A stretch of DNA of 64,000 bases. Origin: Methanomassiliicoccus sp. Its GTDB lineage: Archaea; Thermoplasmatota; Thermoplasmata; Methanomassiliicoccales; Methanomassiliicoccaceae. Under the pieces are notes generated by a model. It searched no databases and was not told where the DNA came from. It was given only the letters and a program-made list of their open reading frames with translations. This document shows, piece by piece, positions 10,261 through 18,966 of this stretch; position 1 is the first letter of the stretch; each line of letters opens with the position of its first letter. The stretch is taken from the NCBI GenBank assembly GCA_012719175.1, contig JAAYAX010000004.1:310001-374000 (forward strand), in the 5' to 3' direction. Both the position numbers and the translations under genes were made by a program.

Positions 10261-10431
10261 TCACGGGACCTGGGGCGCCCTCTCCTTCCAATGATCATAG
10301 ATGCCTCCACGGCGGGTACAGTCCTCGCACTCCTTGGCATCCTCCCACTCGGTCTTTCCGTGCTCATAAAAGTGCTGGCAGTTGGGGCATATTCGCTCTA
10401 CACTGCTGCTGGTCACGTTCTCTTCTGCCAT
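10261..10431 (-). CDS. small zinc-ribbon protein (56 aa)
   Basis: A 56-residue frame with C15-x2-C18 (ERICPNCQHF) and C35-x2-C38 (KECEDCTRR), sixteen residues apart, an obvious zinc ribbon. The rest is charged, and the tail is DHWKERAPQVP. GGGTGGGG lies just before the ATG. Divergent from the Cys-rich protein at 10542. Function unknown; likely a nucleic acid or protein-binding accessory factor. Confidence 0.65.
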   Translation of the reverse strand: MAEENVTSSSVERICPNCQHFYEHGKTEWEDAKECEDCTRRGGIYDHWKERAPQVP

Positions 10432-10541
10432 GCCCCACCCTTATCCCTCACAGGTTTTTCTCCTTTGTGCTCAAGGTCATGTTTCACCGGCGTCCGGTCT
10501 CCATGAACCTCGCTCAGGTTTATTTCCAGGCAGGACATTCA

Positions 10542-10781
10542 ATGTTCATGGACGCGCCTTGGAACTGGTTTAGGGATGCCACCGAGCGAGCACCGACAGA
10601 AGTGGAAGCGCTTGCATTCAAGCCCTTCTCAAAGGGAGGGTACGCTGACTACCGATGTAAGATCCTAGACCGCGAGTGTAGCTATGACCAACGGACCGGT
10701 TCGGGGGACTGCCGCAGGTGCATCTTCGCTCTCGCCCAGGTGATGAAGGACCCCGACTCCGTGAAACAAGCGAAGGAATGA
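10542..10781 (+). CDS. small Cys-rich hypothetical protein
   Basis: 79 residues from the ATG at 10542 (longer frames start at 10467 and 10503). Cysteines in YRCKILDRECSYDQRT and GDCRRCIFAL suggest metal binding or a disulfide-stabilised fold. A TATA-like TTTATTTC at 10518-10525 would start transcription close to 10542, supporting a near-leaderless start there. Not recognised; a DUF-like archaeal protein is likely. Confidence 0.5.
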   Translation: MFMDAPWNWFRDATERAPTEVEALAFKPFSKGGYADYRCKILDRECSYDQRTGSGDCRRCIFALAQVMKDPDSVKQAKE

Positions 10782-10944
10782 TCCATCCACTGAAGACTTT
10801 TTGGGACCTAGGATGAATGCCTGCACCTCCATTGTAAAATTTTGTTCAGAATGTAAGTTTGTTCGGAGCGAAGATCTGCAGCATATCGATTATTAAATAG
10901 AATATAATAAAATAAAAATGAGGCTTCCCAGCCTCTTTCACTCA

Positions 10945-12777
10945 CTACTTCTTCAGGCCACGTCCTGCAAGCAGCAGGAACGCCACCATCGCCACTACCA
11001 TGATGCCAGAGGCAGCGAGGATGATCGTGCCGTTGGAATCGTCGCCACCGGCAGTGCTGGAGCGGAAGCTGATGCTGCCCAGATCGATCTCCTGGCCGGC
11101 ACCTGCCTCAACGTTCTGGGTCACGGTGGGGAATCCGGCCTTGGTGATCTCCAAGGTGTAGTTGCCGGCACTGACGTTGGAAAACTCGAAGTGCCCATAC
11201 TCATCGGTGGTGGTGACCTGACCGTTCGATAGTGCAACGGTAGCGTTGTCCACCAGGTTCCCATCAGGGTCCCTAACTGTACCGGAGATGGAGCCCTCGT
11301 TGCTCATAGTGGTGAACGACCACGATTCACTGACCTCATGCCCTGCCAGGTCCTGACCTTCCACCGCCACCGTGTAGGTGGTGGAATGGTCCAGGAAGGC
11401 GGAGGGGGTGAATATCGCGGTGTTCCCGTTCCAAGTGAGGGTGCCCGTTACACCGTTGACTAAGATGCTGACAGTGTCATGGTCCATGGCCTCGGAGAAG
11501 GCCACGCCTATGGTTGTGCCGATGGCAACGTTAGTGCCTACTGGTGTGACCATTACAGTGGGAGCAACGGTGTCCACGACGAAGGTCAGGGTGGCGTCCT
11601 CATAGTTGCCGGCATGGTCGGTAGACCTCACCACGACGGTGTGAGGACCATCAGCAAGATCGGTGATTGTATGATTGTTGACAGAGACGACCTCCCAAGT
11701 GGCATCATCGACACGGACCTTGGTGTCCGCTACCCCTGAACCGGCCTCGCTCACTGTCCATGCCACGATCACGTTATTGGTACCGATCATCGCCCCTTCG
11801 TTGGGAGATGAGAAGAGCACCTCAGGAGATATACTATCGACATCAATGGACACTGAGCTGGTGTTCACGTTGCCGGCGAAATCGCTTACCTTCACGGAGA
11901 TCTCATGCTCACCCTCAGTAAGACCAGTAAAAGTGTAGGAGGTGTTCATGTCGATATCCGTCCAAGCATCGCCGTCCATGCTCACCCAGTAGTTGGCGAT
12001 CTCTATTGAGGGATCACCTTCCCAGGTGGCGGTCACGCCTGTGGAGCTGAGCAGCTGTGCCTCCGCGGGAGCGGTTATGTGTACGGAGGGCAGGACGGTG
12101 TTGATGTTGAAGGTCTTGGTAGATGTGCGCATATTCCCGGCGTTGTCGATCACGCGGACGGAGATGTTGTGCTGTCCATCGGCCAGGGAGGTGAGCTCGT
12201 AGTACTCAACGGTGACCTCGGTCCAATCACCCTCGTCAAATGATACCGAGGTATTGTGTAACCCGCTTCCGCCATCAGACGCTGTCCAGGTGGCGTTGAT
12301 CGTGGTAACGTTGTACCATGCGCCGACGACCGGATAGTTGATCGTCAAGGTAGGCACGGTCATGTCCACGATAAAGTTCACTTCATCATACACGGCGTAC
12401 AATTCAGGGTTGTAGGCCGTGACGTTCACGTTATGGTTCCCCTCCTCCAGCGGATCGAAGGTGATGCTGGTGTTCGTAGATACATTGACGGCGGAAGCCC
12501 CGTCGAGACTTACGTCAATGTGCGAGATGTACGGACCGGCCTCCCATGTGACCGTGACATTGCCGGTGTTGTTGCAGAAGCCCTCGCTAGGCGAGGTGAT
12601 CGTCACAAAGGGAACTATTCCCATTGGCGCACTAGCCCCAGCAGCATGTGATTGTGCTGAGCTCATCTCCGCATTGGCGGCAGATGTTGCCTGAATATTC
12701 CCATCGAAAACAATACCAAAGCTCGACAGGAGCACTGAAGCACACATTATGATAATCAGTAATCTACGGCATCCCAT
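10945..12777 (-). CDS. large surface protein with Ig-like repeats and C-terminal anchor
   Basis: 610 residues. A signal peptide (MGCRRLLIIIMCASVLLSS..., cleavage probably near AANA) is followed by about four Ig-like repeats of 75-85 residues, each with a ...ITSP/NYP/SSPxEG... opening and a LxDGxHxIxVxxxDxAGN ending. Then comes a Big_5-like domain (VTPVGTNVAIGTTIGVAFSEAMD), a carboxypeptidase regulatory-like fold (GSISGTVRDPDGNLVDNATV...), a Ser/Gly linker, and a transmembrane anchor with a Lys tail (GRGLKK). Many N-x-S/T sites suggest N-glycosylation. Probably a cell-surface adhesin or envelope protein. The repeats differ enough at DNA level to be stable. Single gene; the divergent side is empty. 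Confidence 0.8.
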   Translation of the reverse strand: MGCRRLLIIIMCASVLLSSFGIVFDGNIQATSAANAEMSSAQSHAAGASAPMGIVPFVTITSPSEGFCNNTGNVTVTWEAGPYISHIDVSLDGASAVNVSTNTSITFDPLEEGNHNVNVTAYNPELYAVYDEVNFIVDMTVPTLTINYPVVGAWYNVTTINATWTASDGGSGLHNTSVSFDEGDWTEVTVEYYELTSLADGQHNISVRVIDNAGNMRTSTKTFNINTVLPSVHITAPAEAQLLSSTGVTATWEGDPSIEIANYWVSMDGDAWTDIDMNTSYTFTGLTEGEHEISVKVSDFAGNVNTSSVSIDVDSISPEVLFSSPNEGAMIGTNNVIVAWTVSEAGSGVADTKVRVDDATWEVVSVNNHTITDLADGPHTVVVRSTDHAGNYEDATLTFVVDTVAPTVMVTPVGTNVAIGTTIGVAFSEAMDHDTVSILVNGVTGTLTWNGNTAIFTPSAFLDHSTTYTVAVEGQDLAGHEVSESWSFTTMSNEGSISGTVRDPDGNLVDNATVALSNGQVTTTDEYGHFEFSNVSAGNYTLEITKAGFPTVTQNVEAGAGQEIDLGSISFRSSTAGGDDSNGTIILAASGIMVVAMVAFLLLAGRGLKK

Positions 12778-12989
12778 TATCTCTCACCATCCTTGACCAT
12801 TCGGCATCGAGGATCGTTGAGTTGCTGGTTCGCTTCGAGCGTATATAACTCCCTGTTTCTCAATATCCTCGGTGATACTGACCGTAGTATCGTGTGAAAA
12901 TTGTAGGGTGCCAATGCAATGGCGACCCGAAATCGTGCCGATCTGTTCACAGTGGAAGAAAAAAGAGCGGAAAAGGTTTGTTTATGGGA

Positions 12990-14111
12990 TCAAAGAAGCA
13001 TTTCCTTGTCCGGTTTTCCGGATCCCAGCGCCCCGATGGCCTCGGCCTCCGCTTTCTCCTTGGCCATGATGTCTTCCAGACCCTTCAGCTCGCTGCGCAG
13101 CTCATCCGGAGTGGGTATAGGGCCTAGGATGTCCTCAGGCTTGCCCACGGCCTTCTCCAATCCATCTATATCGCAGACCTCGCGGGTGGGGGTCTGCCTG
13201 GATACACCCAGGAACTCGGACATTCCCTCCAGTACCTTGGTGACCTCGAAGGGTAGTATCCACTTGGTCGACTGGGAGTAACCCAGGGTCTGCATGGTCT
13301 GCATAGAGAGCACTGCCAGCGCCTTGGAGTCGAGGGGGCCGGCACCCACAGCCAGGATACGCAGCTTTTGGGCCTCACCTTGGCTCTGTAGAATGATCGC
13401 TAGCCTCTCACCCTCTGCCTCCAATACCTTGGACTGTCGTACACCTTCCGCTTGCAGGATGCGGGCTCTCTTCGATCCTTCAGCGCTAAGAATGGCGGCG
13501 CGCTTGTCGCCGTCCGCACGCAGGATGGCTGCCCTCCTCAGACGTTCTGCGGAGGTCTGTTCCTCCATCGCCGTCTTGACCTTGGGGGCGGGATCGACCT
13601 CCCTGATCTCCACCGCTTCCACCTTGATGCCCCACTTGTCGGTAGAATCGTCAAGAATGTCCCTCAGCCGGAGGTTGATCTTCTCACGGGAGGATAGGAT
13701 CTCATCCAGCTCCATATCGCCGATGATGGCCCTCAGGGTCGTCTGCGCCAGGTACACCGTAGCGGCCCGATAGTTCGTAACTTCGAAGTACGCCTTCTTG
13801 GGGTCGATGACCTTGATGTAGATGATGGCGTCCACGTTGGTAGGGGAGTTATCTTTGGTGATGACCTCCTGACTGGGAACGTCCAGCACCTGGGTCCTGA
13901 GGTCCAGCTTGACGACCTCGCTTATCAATGGGAACACATAGTTGAAACCCGGATTCAACGTCCGCTTGTATGTACCGAGCAAGATATAGATGGCCTGCTC
14001 GTAAGGTTTTACGATCCTGATGCCGGTTATGAGTATGAGCACGGCGGCGACGACCGCCAGTACCAATAGTCCGACTGTGACTAAATCTACCTGTGCCAAA
14101 ATATCTACCAT
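12990..14111 (-). CDS. stomatin/prohibitin-like SPFH membrane protein
   Basis: 373 residues. One N-terminal transmembrane helix (about 8-32), then a full SPFH/Band 7 domain (KPYEQAIYILLGTYKRTLNPGFNYV, DLRTQVLDVPSQEVITKDN, ATVYLAQTTLRAIIGDMELDEIL), then an Ala/Glu/Arg coiled coil with repeated RAAILxADG / RARILQAEG units. This is the QmcA/stomatin type that forms membrane-associated oligomeric cages. It is the partner of the NfeD protein 12 bases upstream, a pairing conserved across bacteria and archaea. Confidence 0.92.
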   Translation of the reverse strand: MVDILAQVDLVTVGLLVLAVVAAVLILITGIRIVKPYEQAIYILLGTYKRTLNPGFNYVFPLISEVVKLDLRTQVLDVPSQEVITKDNSPTNVDAIIYIKVIDPKKAYFEVTNYRAATVYLAQTTLRAIIGDMELDEILSSREKINLRLRDILDDSTDKWGIKVEAVEIREVDPAPKVKTAMEEQTSAERLRRAAILRADGDKRAAILSAEGSKRARILQAEGVRQSKVLEAEGERLAIILQSQGEAQKLRILAVGAGPLDSKALAVLSMQTMQTLGYSQSTKWILPFEVTKVLEGMSEFLGVSRQTPTREVCDIDGLEKAVGKPEDILGPIPTPDELRSELKGLEDIMAKEKAEAEAIGALGSGKPDKEMLL

Positions 14112-14123
14112 TTCTTTACCTCC

Positions 14124-14594
14124 TCACTTGCACTCTGCCATGGGGGCGTCCTCTATGGGCTCCACCTTGACATGGACTCCTTCGCTGGATACCACGCGAA
14201 CCTTGTATCCCACCGCTATGGGACGGGTGGAGGTCGCGCTCCAGACATCGTTCTTTATCTTCACCTTGCCCTTAATGTTCTCGGGGCATACGTCGGTCAC
14301 AACCGTGCCCTCCATCCCCACGAGGGACGTGGCCACCGTTGTGGTGGGGGGCATGGAAGGAGACAGCTTCTGGTAAGCTTTCACTGTCAGCAGGAACACT
14401 GGCACCCCAACAGCGAGAGCTAGTAAGGGCGACCATATGCTTAGAAGCAGGTCAGGCGCGGCCAGACCCAGCGCACCCAACACGATCAATACTGTGGCGG
14501 GGACCACCAGGAACGCTCCGGGGGTCACAGCCTCCGCCAACAACATGATCACCCCAATGATGATGAATATCAATCCTAGGTCCGATCCGGTCAT
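14124..14594 (-). CDS. NfeD-like membrane protein
   Basis: 156 residues with three to four hydrophobic segments (about 6-70) and a C-terminal OB-like domain (SLVGMEGTVVTDVCPENIKGKVKIKNDVWSA), the short NfeD form without the serine protease domain. Family knowledge: works with SPFH proteins in membrane domain organisation. Followed by the stomatin gene after 12 bases. A TATA-like TTTTTAAAAA tract upstream (14600-14625) suggests its own promoter, so the pair may be an internal unit of the larger cluster. Confidence 0.88.
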   Translation of the reverse strand: MTGSDLGLIFIIIGVIMLLAEAVTPGAFLVVPATVLIVLGALGLAAPDLLLSIWSPLLALAVGVPVFLLTVKAYQKLSPSMPPTTTVATSLVGMEGTVVTDVCPENIKGKVKIKNDVWSATSTRPIAVGYKVRVVSSEGVHVKVEPIEDAPMAECK

Positions 14595-14709
14595 GGATAA
14601 AAATATGAGTGGGGGTTTTTAAAAAGGTATGCCTGGAAGGAGGGCCTTCCGGTCTAAAGTCAAGGGTGATTTGACCTTTTTGTGTTCTTTTTTGCCTCAG
14701 GATGTAAAC

Positions 14710-15300
14710 TCAGACCGCCAACTGCAGGCCGTTGGGTCCCTGTTCGAAGGGCAGGTAGATCAGCTTGGTCTCCTGCACCTTCAGATCATAGTCCAGGTAC
14801 TGCATCTTGCCTGGCTTCTCGGCCTCCAAGGTGACCGCAACAAAGTCCGCCATCTCCGCCGCCTCCTCGGGGGTGAGGGTGGTGGGCATCCTCTCGACGT
14901 TGCTGAAGTCCCTTCGCAGGTTGTAGCGGGGATTGTTCACCGTGAGGTTCACGGCCATGGAGCGGAAGGTCGAGGCCTCGAGGTCCGAGGCCGGTACGAA
15001 GATGTACAGCATGCCACCGTTGTCACCGCCCTTTATTTTCGTTGCCAGTTTGTGCACGTAACCCCCCTCTATATCCCGGGAGCGGATGTTGAAGTGGCAG
15101 TACACCCGCCAGAAGGGGATGTAGTACTGCCGACCCCTGACATTTGGATTCACGTCCGCAATCTCGTACTCCACGGAGTGAGGACCTTTGAGGTCACGGT
15201 AATGGATGGTCCCACAGTTCTTGCAGTGGAACATGTTGTCCCTCTGCTTCTGGTAGATCGGCTGCTCGCAGTTCGGGCACTTCACCTGGACGACCTTCAT
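14710..15300 (-). CDS. zinc-ribbon protein of the envelope cluster (196 aa)
   Basis: An N-terminal zinc ribbon (CPNC at 8-11, CKNC at 26-29) is followed by a 160-residue domain containing YYIPFWRVYCHFNIRSRD, which resembles the IPFW/YFPVW blocks of the next two genes. So the three proteins seem to share a common soluble domain; this one lacks transmembrane segments. ATG overlaps the preceding stop (ATGA at 15300-15297). Resembles the TFIIB-type zinc-ribbon YdjG group of Bacillus only in outline. Function unknown. Confidence 0.7.
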   Translation of the reverse strand: MKVVQVKCPNCEQPIYQKQRDNMFHCKNCGTIHYRDLKGPHSVEYEIADVNPNVRGRQYYIPFWRVYCHFNIRSRDIEGGYVHKLATKIKGGDNGGMLYIFVPASDLEASTFRSMAVNLTVNNPRYNLRRDFSNVERMPTTLTPEEAAEMADFVAVTLEAEKPGKMQYLDYDLKVQETKLIYLPFEQGPNGLQLAV

Positions 15301-16298
15301 CGGTACAACCCCTCTATCTGTTTCCCTATATCGGTCATGGACTTGAGGTCCAACGGTTTCTTCTTGTCACCAAAGTCCCCCTGGATTATCTCCGAACCAT
15401 GGCGGAAGAAGAAGTAGGTCAGTCCCAGGATGATGAGGCCACCTATCACTCCCACGATGCCTATCTCGTTCCCTGCAGCTATTGTGAACAGTATGCCCCC
15501 AGCTGCGGCCAGCCCTCCTATGGACGTGCCTGCGGTCACCGCAAGGCTTTGGAACAGCGGGTCCCCCGGGGCGCGACCGGAGAGTACCTCGCCGGTGACG
15601 CCGTCCACCGTCAGGATGTACATGCGGTCGCGGTAGCTGTACCTGACCACCCATATCGGGTAGTATATTATGGAGGTCTTCTTGAGAAGAACATGCAGGT
15701 TCTCGAAGGTGACGTGGGGGACGTTGGCAGAGGACCTCCCCCGCTGGGCCGCATCGGCCCGAGCATGGGCGGTGGCATCGTCCTTGCTGGTGGTGGACTC
15801 GAAGGTGGGTATCATCTCGAAGTCCTCGAACGAGGACTCACCGGAAAAGTTCCTCAGCGCCTTTATCCCCAGGTCCCCGGGGTCGCAGGCGATCTCAGAG
15901 AACACCAGGTCCTGGAGGACCATCTCCTCCTTGTATATCCTCTCAGTGGTGGTGTGACCCTTGGAGTCGGAGTGGGTCCTCTCCTCATAGCCGCAAACCC
16001 ATCCAGCCACCCGAGAACTGATGTTCCAGAACGGTATGTAGATCGGATAGCACTCGTTAACGGTGCCCGTCTTCTTCAGATCGCGGGCCTTGAAACCTTT
16101 CTTCCACCAATCCTGAGCGGTGTTGACCGCCGATTCCCTGGTAAGCTTGTTCTTGAAGGCGATGGTGAAAACGCCCTTGTCCCCTTCGATGTAGAGAGTG
16201 GAGCCACAATAAGCACAGTTGACCGAGGTGTCGCCTTCCTGTATGACTATGGCGCCCCCGCAGGAGGGGCAGCTCAGACCTATCGACAGATCGCCCAT
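15297..16298 (-). CDS. zinc-ribbon membrane protein, YdjG-like (333 aa)
   Basis: Zinc ribbon at the N-terminus (CPSC, CAYC), then a long soluble region with two copies of an aromatic block (YPIYIPFWNISSRVAGW and IIYYPIWVVRYSYRDRMY, the latter followed by DGVTGEVLSGRAP). Two hydrophobic helices come at about 255-300 (AGTSIGGLAAAGGILF; IVGVIGGLIILGLTYFFF) with a basic tail. Architecture matches TFIIB-type zinc-ribbon membrane proteins next to PspA/SPFH genes in Bacillus (YdjG). One base after the previous gene's stop. Confidence 0.75.
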   Translation of the reverse strand: MGDLSIGLSCPSCGGAIVIQEGDTSVNCAYCGSTLYIEGDKGVFTIAFKNKLTRESAVNTAQDWWKKGFKARDLKKTGTVNECYPIYIPFWNISSRVAGWVCGYEERTHSDSKGHTTTERIYKEEMVLQDLVFSEIACDPGDLGIKALRNFSGESSFEDFEMIPTFESTTSKDDATAHARADAAQRGRSSANVPHVTFENLHVLLKKTSIIYYPIWVVRYSYRDRMYILTVDGVTGEVLSGRAPGDPLFQSLAVTAGTSIGGLAAAGGILFTIAAGNEIGIVGVIGGLIILGLTYFFFRHGSEIIQGDFGDKKKPLDLKSMTDIGKQIEGLYR

Positions 16299-16299
16299 A

Positions 16300-17043
16300 T
16301 CACAGCCTCCTGGCCACGGTAAGCGATAAGAAGAACACCGCGAGCACCGTAATGCCCATCAATATCAGGGCTGGAACCAGGGCAACCGTGGCGATGAACC
16401 CCTCGACGAGGAATGCCAGGAACCCCACGATGGCCACCACAAGGTAGGCGGCGGAGCTGCGGGTAGGAAAATCGCTGGCGAAGACCTCCGAAGAGGAGGC
16501 GTCCACGATGACCTTGTAGGACTTGCCGTTGAACGTGTAGTCGATCATCCAGACGGGGAAGTATACCAGGGACTGCTCCTTGGACGTGCCGGGGAGGGAG
16601 CTCAGGTAGTGGGTCATCTCGATGTCCGGCTTGATCAGCTCCGCCTCGGTGGTGTCGAACGACTGGTCGAATATCTTCAGGTCCCCTCCAGGGACCTTGA
16701 GGCTATGAAGCCCAGGAAGGGTGGTGGAGCCCGCGGGTTCGATGATCACTTCCTCCCGACCGTTCACGTCCCTCCGGAACATGTACACCGGGAAGAACAC
16801 CTTCTTCACAGCGGTGATGTTGGCCTGACGGTCCAGGTCCTTGGCCCGGGTGGAACCCCCTGCCCATCGCCGGAAAGTACCGATGGCGTCGTTCTGGCTG
16901 AGCTTGAACGGTATCACGTAGTAGAAGCCGGCACCCGCCCGGTCAAAGAATATGAGGGAGCCGCAGTAGTTACATTTGGTGAACTTCACGCCGCTGTCCA
17001 GTTCCACTGGTGCTGCGCATTTCGGACAGTTGACCTGAGGCAT
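16300..17043 (-). CDS. zinc-ribbon membrane protein, YdjG-like (247 aa)
   Basis: Shorter relative of the next gene: zinc ribbon (CPKC, CNYC), a domain with VIPFKLSQNDAIGTFRRW, KKVFFPVYMFRRDV and VYFPVWMIDYTFNGKSY, and two C-terminal transmembrane helices (about 195-245). The DGxxxEVxxxxxP pattern after the aromatic block is shared with the 333-residue protein, so these are probably diverged duplicates. Nine bases after the SPFH/zinc-ribbon gene. Confidence 0.72.
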   Translation of the reverse strand: MPQVNCPKCAAPVELDSGVKFTKCNYCGSLIFFDRAGAGFYYVIPFKLSQNDAIGTFRRWAGGSTRAKDLDRQANITAVKKVFFPVYMFRRDVNGREEVIIEPAGSTTLPGLHSLKVPGGDLKIFDQSFDTTEAELIKPDIEMTHYLSSLPGTSKEQSLVYFPVWMIDYTFNGKSYKVIVDASSSEVFASDFPTRSSAAYLVVAIVGFLAFLVEGFIATVALVPALILMGITVLAVFFLSLTVARRL

Positions 17044-17052
17044 CTAGGGACC

Positions 17053-18222
17053 TCACTGGATAGGCTTACCGCATTCGGGGCAGAACTTGGTCCCTGCGGT
17101 CACCTCAGCACCGCAGTTAGCGCACTTCTTGTTTCCCATGGGCGTCCCGCACTCGGGGCAGAACTTGGAGCCTCCCGGCACATTGCCCCCGCACTTGGGG
17201 CACTTCTTGTCCGCCTCGAACTTGGTCCCACAATCGGAGCAGAACTTGTTGGTGGGCGGGTTCATGGTTCCGCACTTGGGGCACTTCACAGTGTTCCCGA
17301 AAGGCGGTGCTGCGGCGGCCCCGGCCTGCTGGGGTGGCCCTGCGGCCGGCTGCCTCATCTGGTCCATCATGGTGTAACCCATCCCAATACCGGCTCCCAC
17401 ACCTACGCCGACGCCCGCGGCCCCGCCCGAGGGGTTGTTGGCCGCATCGCGCATGGCCTGCCCGGTCTGGTAGCCCATGTAGTTGGTGCCCAGCACCTGC
17501 ATGGAGGCCCGGGTGTCGACCGCCTTCTGCACCTCTTCAGGTAGGGAGATGTACAGACCCGAGACCTTGTCGATGAGCAGGCCATAGAGGTCGAAATGGT
17601 CCTTGGCCTTGTCCAGCACACCCTGCTCGATGTTCATGAGGCTGGACGCGAAATCGGCCACTCCCATTCCCTGCTCCTTCATCTCGCCAACGACGTTGTA
17701 AATGAGGACGACCATCTGCTCCTTGATCCTCTCCTCCACCTCTGCGGAGGTCGCGAAGTTCAATGTACCGACGAACTGGTTGACGAAGTTCTCGGGCTGG
17801 TTGATCTTATAACGGAACTCGCCGAACACCCTGAGGTTCACCACCCCGAAGTCCGGGTCGCGGAACTGGTACGGCTGCTTGGAGCCGAACTTACCGTCGA
17901 ACGCCCTCTTCTGGAGGTAGACGACCTCGGCCTGTTGGACCACGCCCGTAAGGGCTTTGACTATGGTGCCCACAATGGGCGCGTTGATGTCCGTCAGAGC
18001 ATACCTGTCAGGGCGGTCGAAATAGGATAGCGCCTTGCCATCCCGGTAAAAGACGGCGATCTCATCCTCCCTGACCACGATATTGTCGTTCCACCTGATG
18101 AGCCGGGGGACGCGATACATGATGTTGCTGCGCTTCTCGTTGTCGTCCCAGCTGAAGGTGGCCGATCCGATCAGGCTGTCCTTGAGCGCCCCTCCCTTGC
18201 TTGGATCCGTGACCTTCGCCAT
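17053..18222 (-). CDS. SPFH-like protein with C-terminal triple zinc ribbon (YdjI-like)
   Basis: 389 residues. Residues 25-260 are an SPFH/virion-core-like domain (RLIRWNDNIVVREDEIAVFYRDGK, FGVVNLRVFGEFRYKINQPENFV, GLYISLPEEVQKAVDTRASMQVLG). A Gly/Ala/Pro-rich linker follows, then repeated zinc ribbons: CPKCG/CSDCG, CPKCG/CPECG and CANCG/CPECG. Same architecture as Bacillus YdjI, which acts with the PspA homologue YdjF. No transmembrane helix, so it is probably recruited to membranes by its neighbours. Two bases after the coiled-coil gene's stop. Confidence 0.85.
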   Translation of the reverse strand: MAKVTDPSKGGALKDSLIGSATFSWDDNEKRSNIMYRVPRLIRWNDNIVVREDEIAVFYRDGKALSYFDRPDRYALTDINAPIVGTIVKALTGVVQQAEVVYLQKRAFDGKFGSKQPYQFRDPDFGVVNLRVFGEFRYKINQPENFVNQFVGTLNFATSAEVEERIKEQMVVLIYNVVGEMKEQGMGVADFASSLMNIEQGVLDKAKDHFDLYGLLIDKVSGLYISLPEEVQKAVDTRASMQVLGTNYMGYQTGQAMRDAANNPSGGAAGVGVGVGAGIGMGYTMMDQMRQPAAGPPQQAGAAAAPPFGNTVKCPKCGTMNPPTNKFCSDCGTKFEADKKCPKCGGNVPGGSKFCPECGTPMGNKKCANCGAEVTAGTKFCPECGKPIQ

Positions 18223-18224
18223 GC

Positions 18225-18755
18225 TTAGACCTCCGTGCCCTGGATAATATCTATACGCTTCTTGAACTGGTCCTCGAAGTTATCTATCTGCGCCCGGAGC
18301 TGGGTGATGTTCTTCCTGGCCTGCTGGTTCTCTTCGGCCTCCAGGGCAGCTTTCATCGCATCTATGGCCTGCTGCATGATATCCAGCCCGTCGATCATGG
18401 CGGCATCGTAATCGTACAAGCGGTTTATCTCGTCCTGCTTGAACTGGATGTCCGCGGAAATACCTGAATAACCGGGAGAGGAGTGAGATACCAGTCCCTC
18501 GGTCTTCTTGTACTGGTTTATCACCTTTCCCATCAGCTCAAGCTCCTTGGACCTGAAGGACCTGGTCACCAAAGATCGCGCTTCCTCCACCTCTTCCCGC
18601 TGCGCCCCCAGCTTCTTCGCCAGCTGGTCTCGGAGCATTCGGTCGGCGTCCCGCAGGTCCTCCTTCTGGCGATAGCCGCGGAAACCTGGAACGAACATCT
18701 GGATCTTCTTCAGTATGCCTTGGTCCTCTTTGACTCTCTGGCGAATATCGGCCAT
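18225..18755 (-). CDS. coiled-coil protein, PspA-like by position
   Basis: 176 residues, almost all predicted helical (RQKEDLRDADRMLRDQLAKKLGAQREEVEEARSL; later ALEAEENQQARKNITQLRAQIDNFEDQF). It is the first gene of a five-gene run whose second gene is YdjI-like; in Bacillus the equivalent place is held by a PspA/YdjF coiled coil, an ESCRT-III-related membrane-remodelling protein. Sequence similarity to PspA is not visible by eye, so the assignment is by context. GGGGATGTGAC precedes the ATG. Confidence 0.65.
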   Translation of the reverse strand: MADIRQRVKEDQGILKKIQMFVPGFRGYRQKEDLRDADRMLRDQLAKKLGAQREEVEEARSLVTRSFRSKELELMGKVINQYKKTEGLVSHSSPGYSGISADIQFKQDEINRLYDYDAAMIDGLDIMQQAIDAMKAALEAEENQQARKNITQLRAQIDNFEDQFKKRIDIIQGTEV

Positions 18756-18966
18756 GTCACATCCCCATTTGGGTGTAAAATGAATGGGTCAGATGATAAA
18801 AGTATCGTATCGGTTAGCAAGAACGCACACACGCTGGAACGTTCTCCTTGAACAGGAGCGCCGACAATGAAAAGCGACCAAAATTATCGTGGTCTAGCTC
18901 CCTCCTTCAAGCATAGGCCTTCGGGACAGGTTTTAAAACATCTGAGAGGATAATATCTGTAGGCCG

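Noticed and set aside
15399-16322. 307-codon plus-strand frame across the zinc-ribbon genes
   Set aside because: Antisense shadow of three recognisable proteins, no ribosome site, no family.
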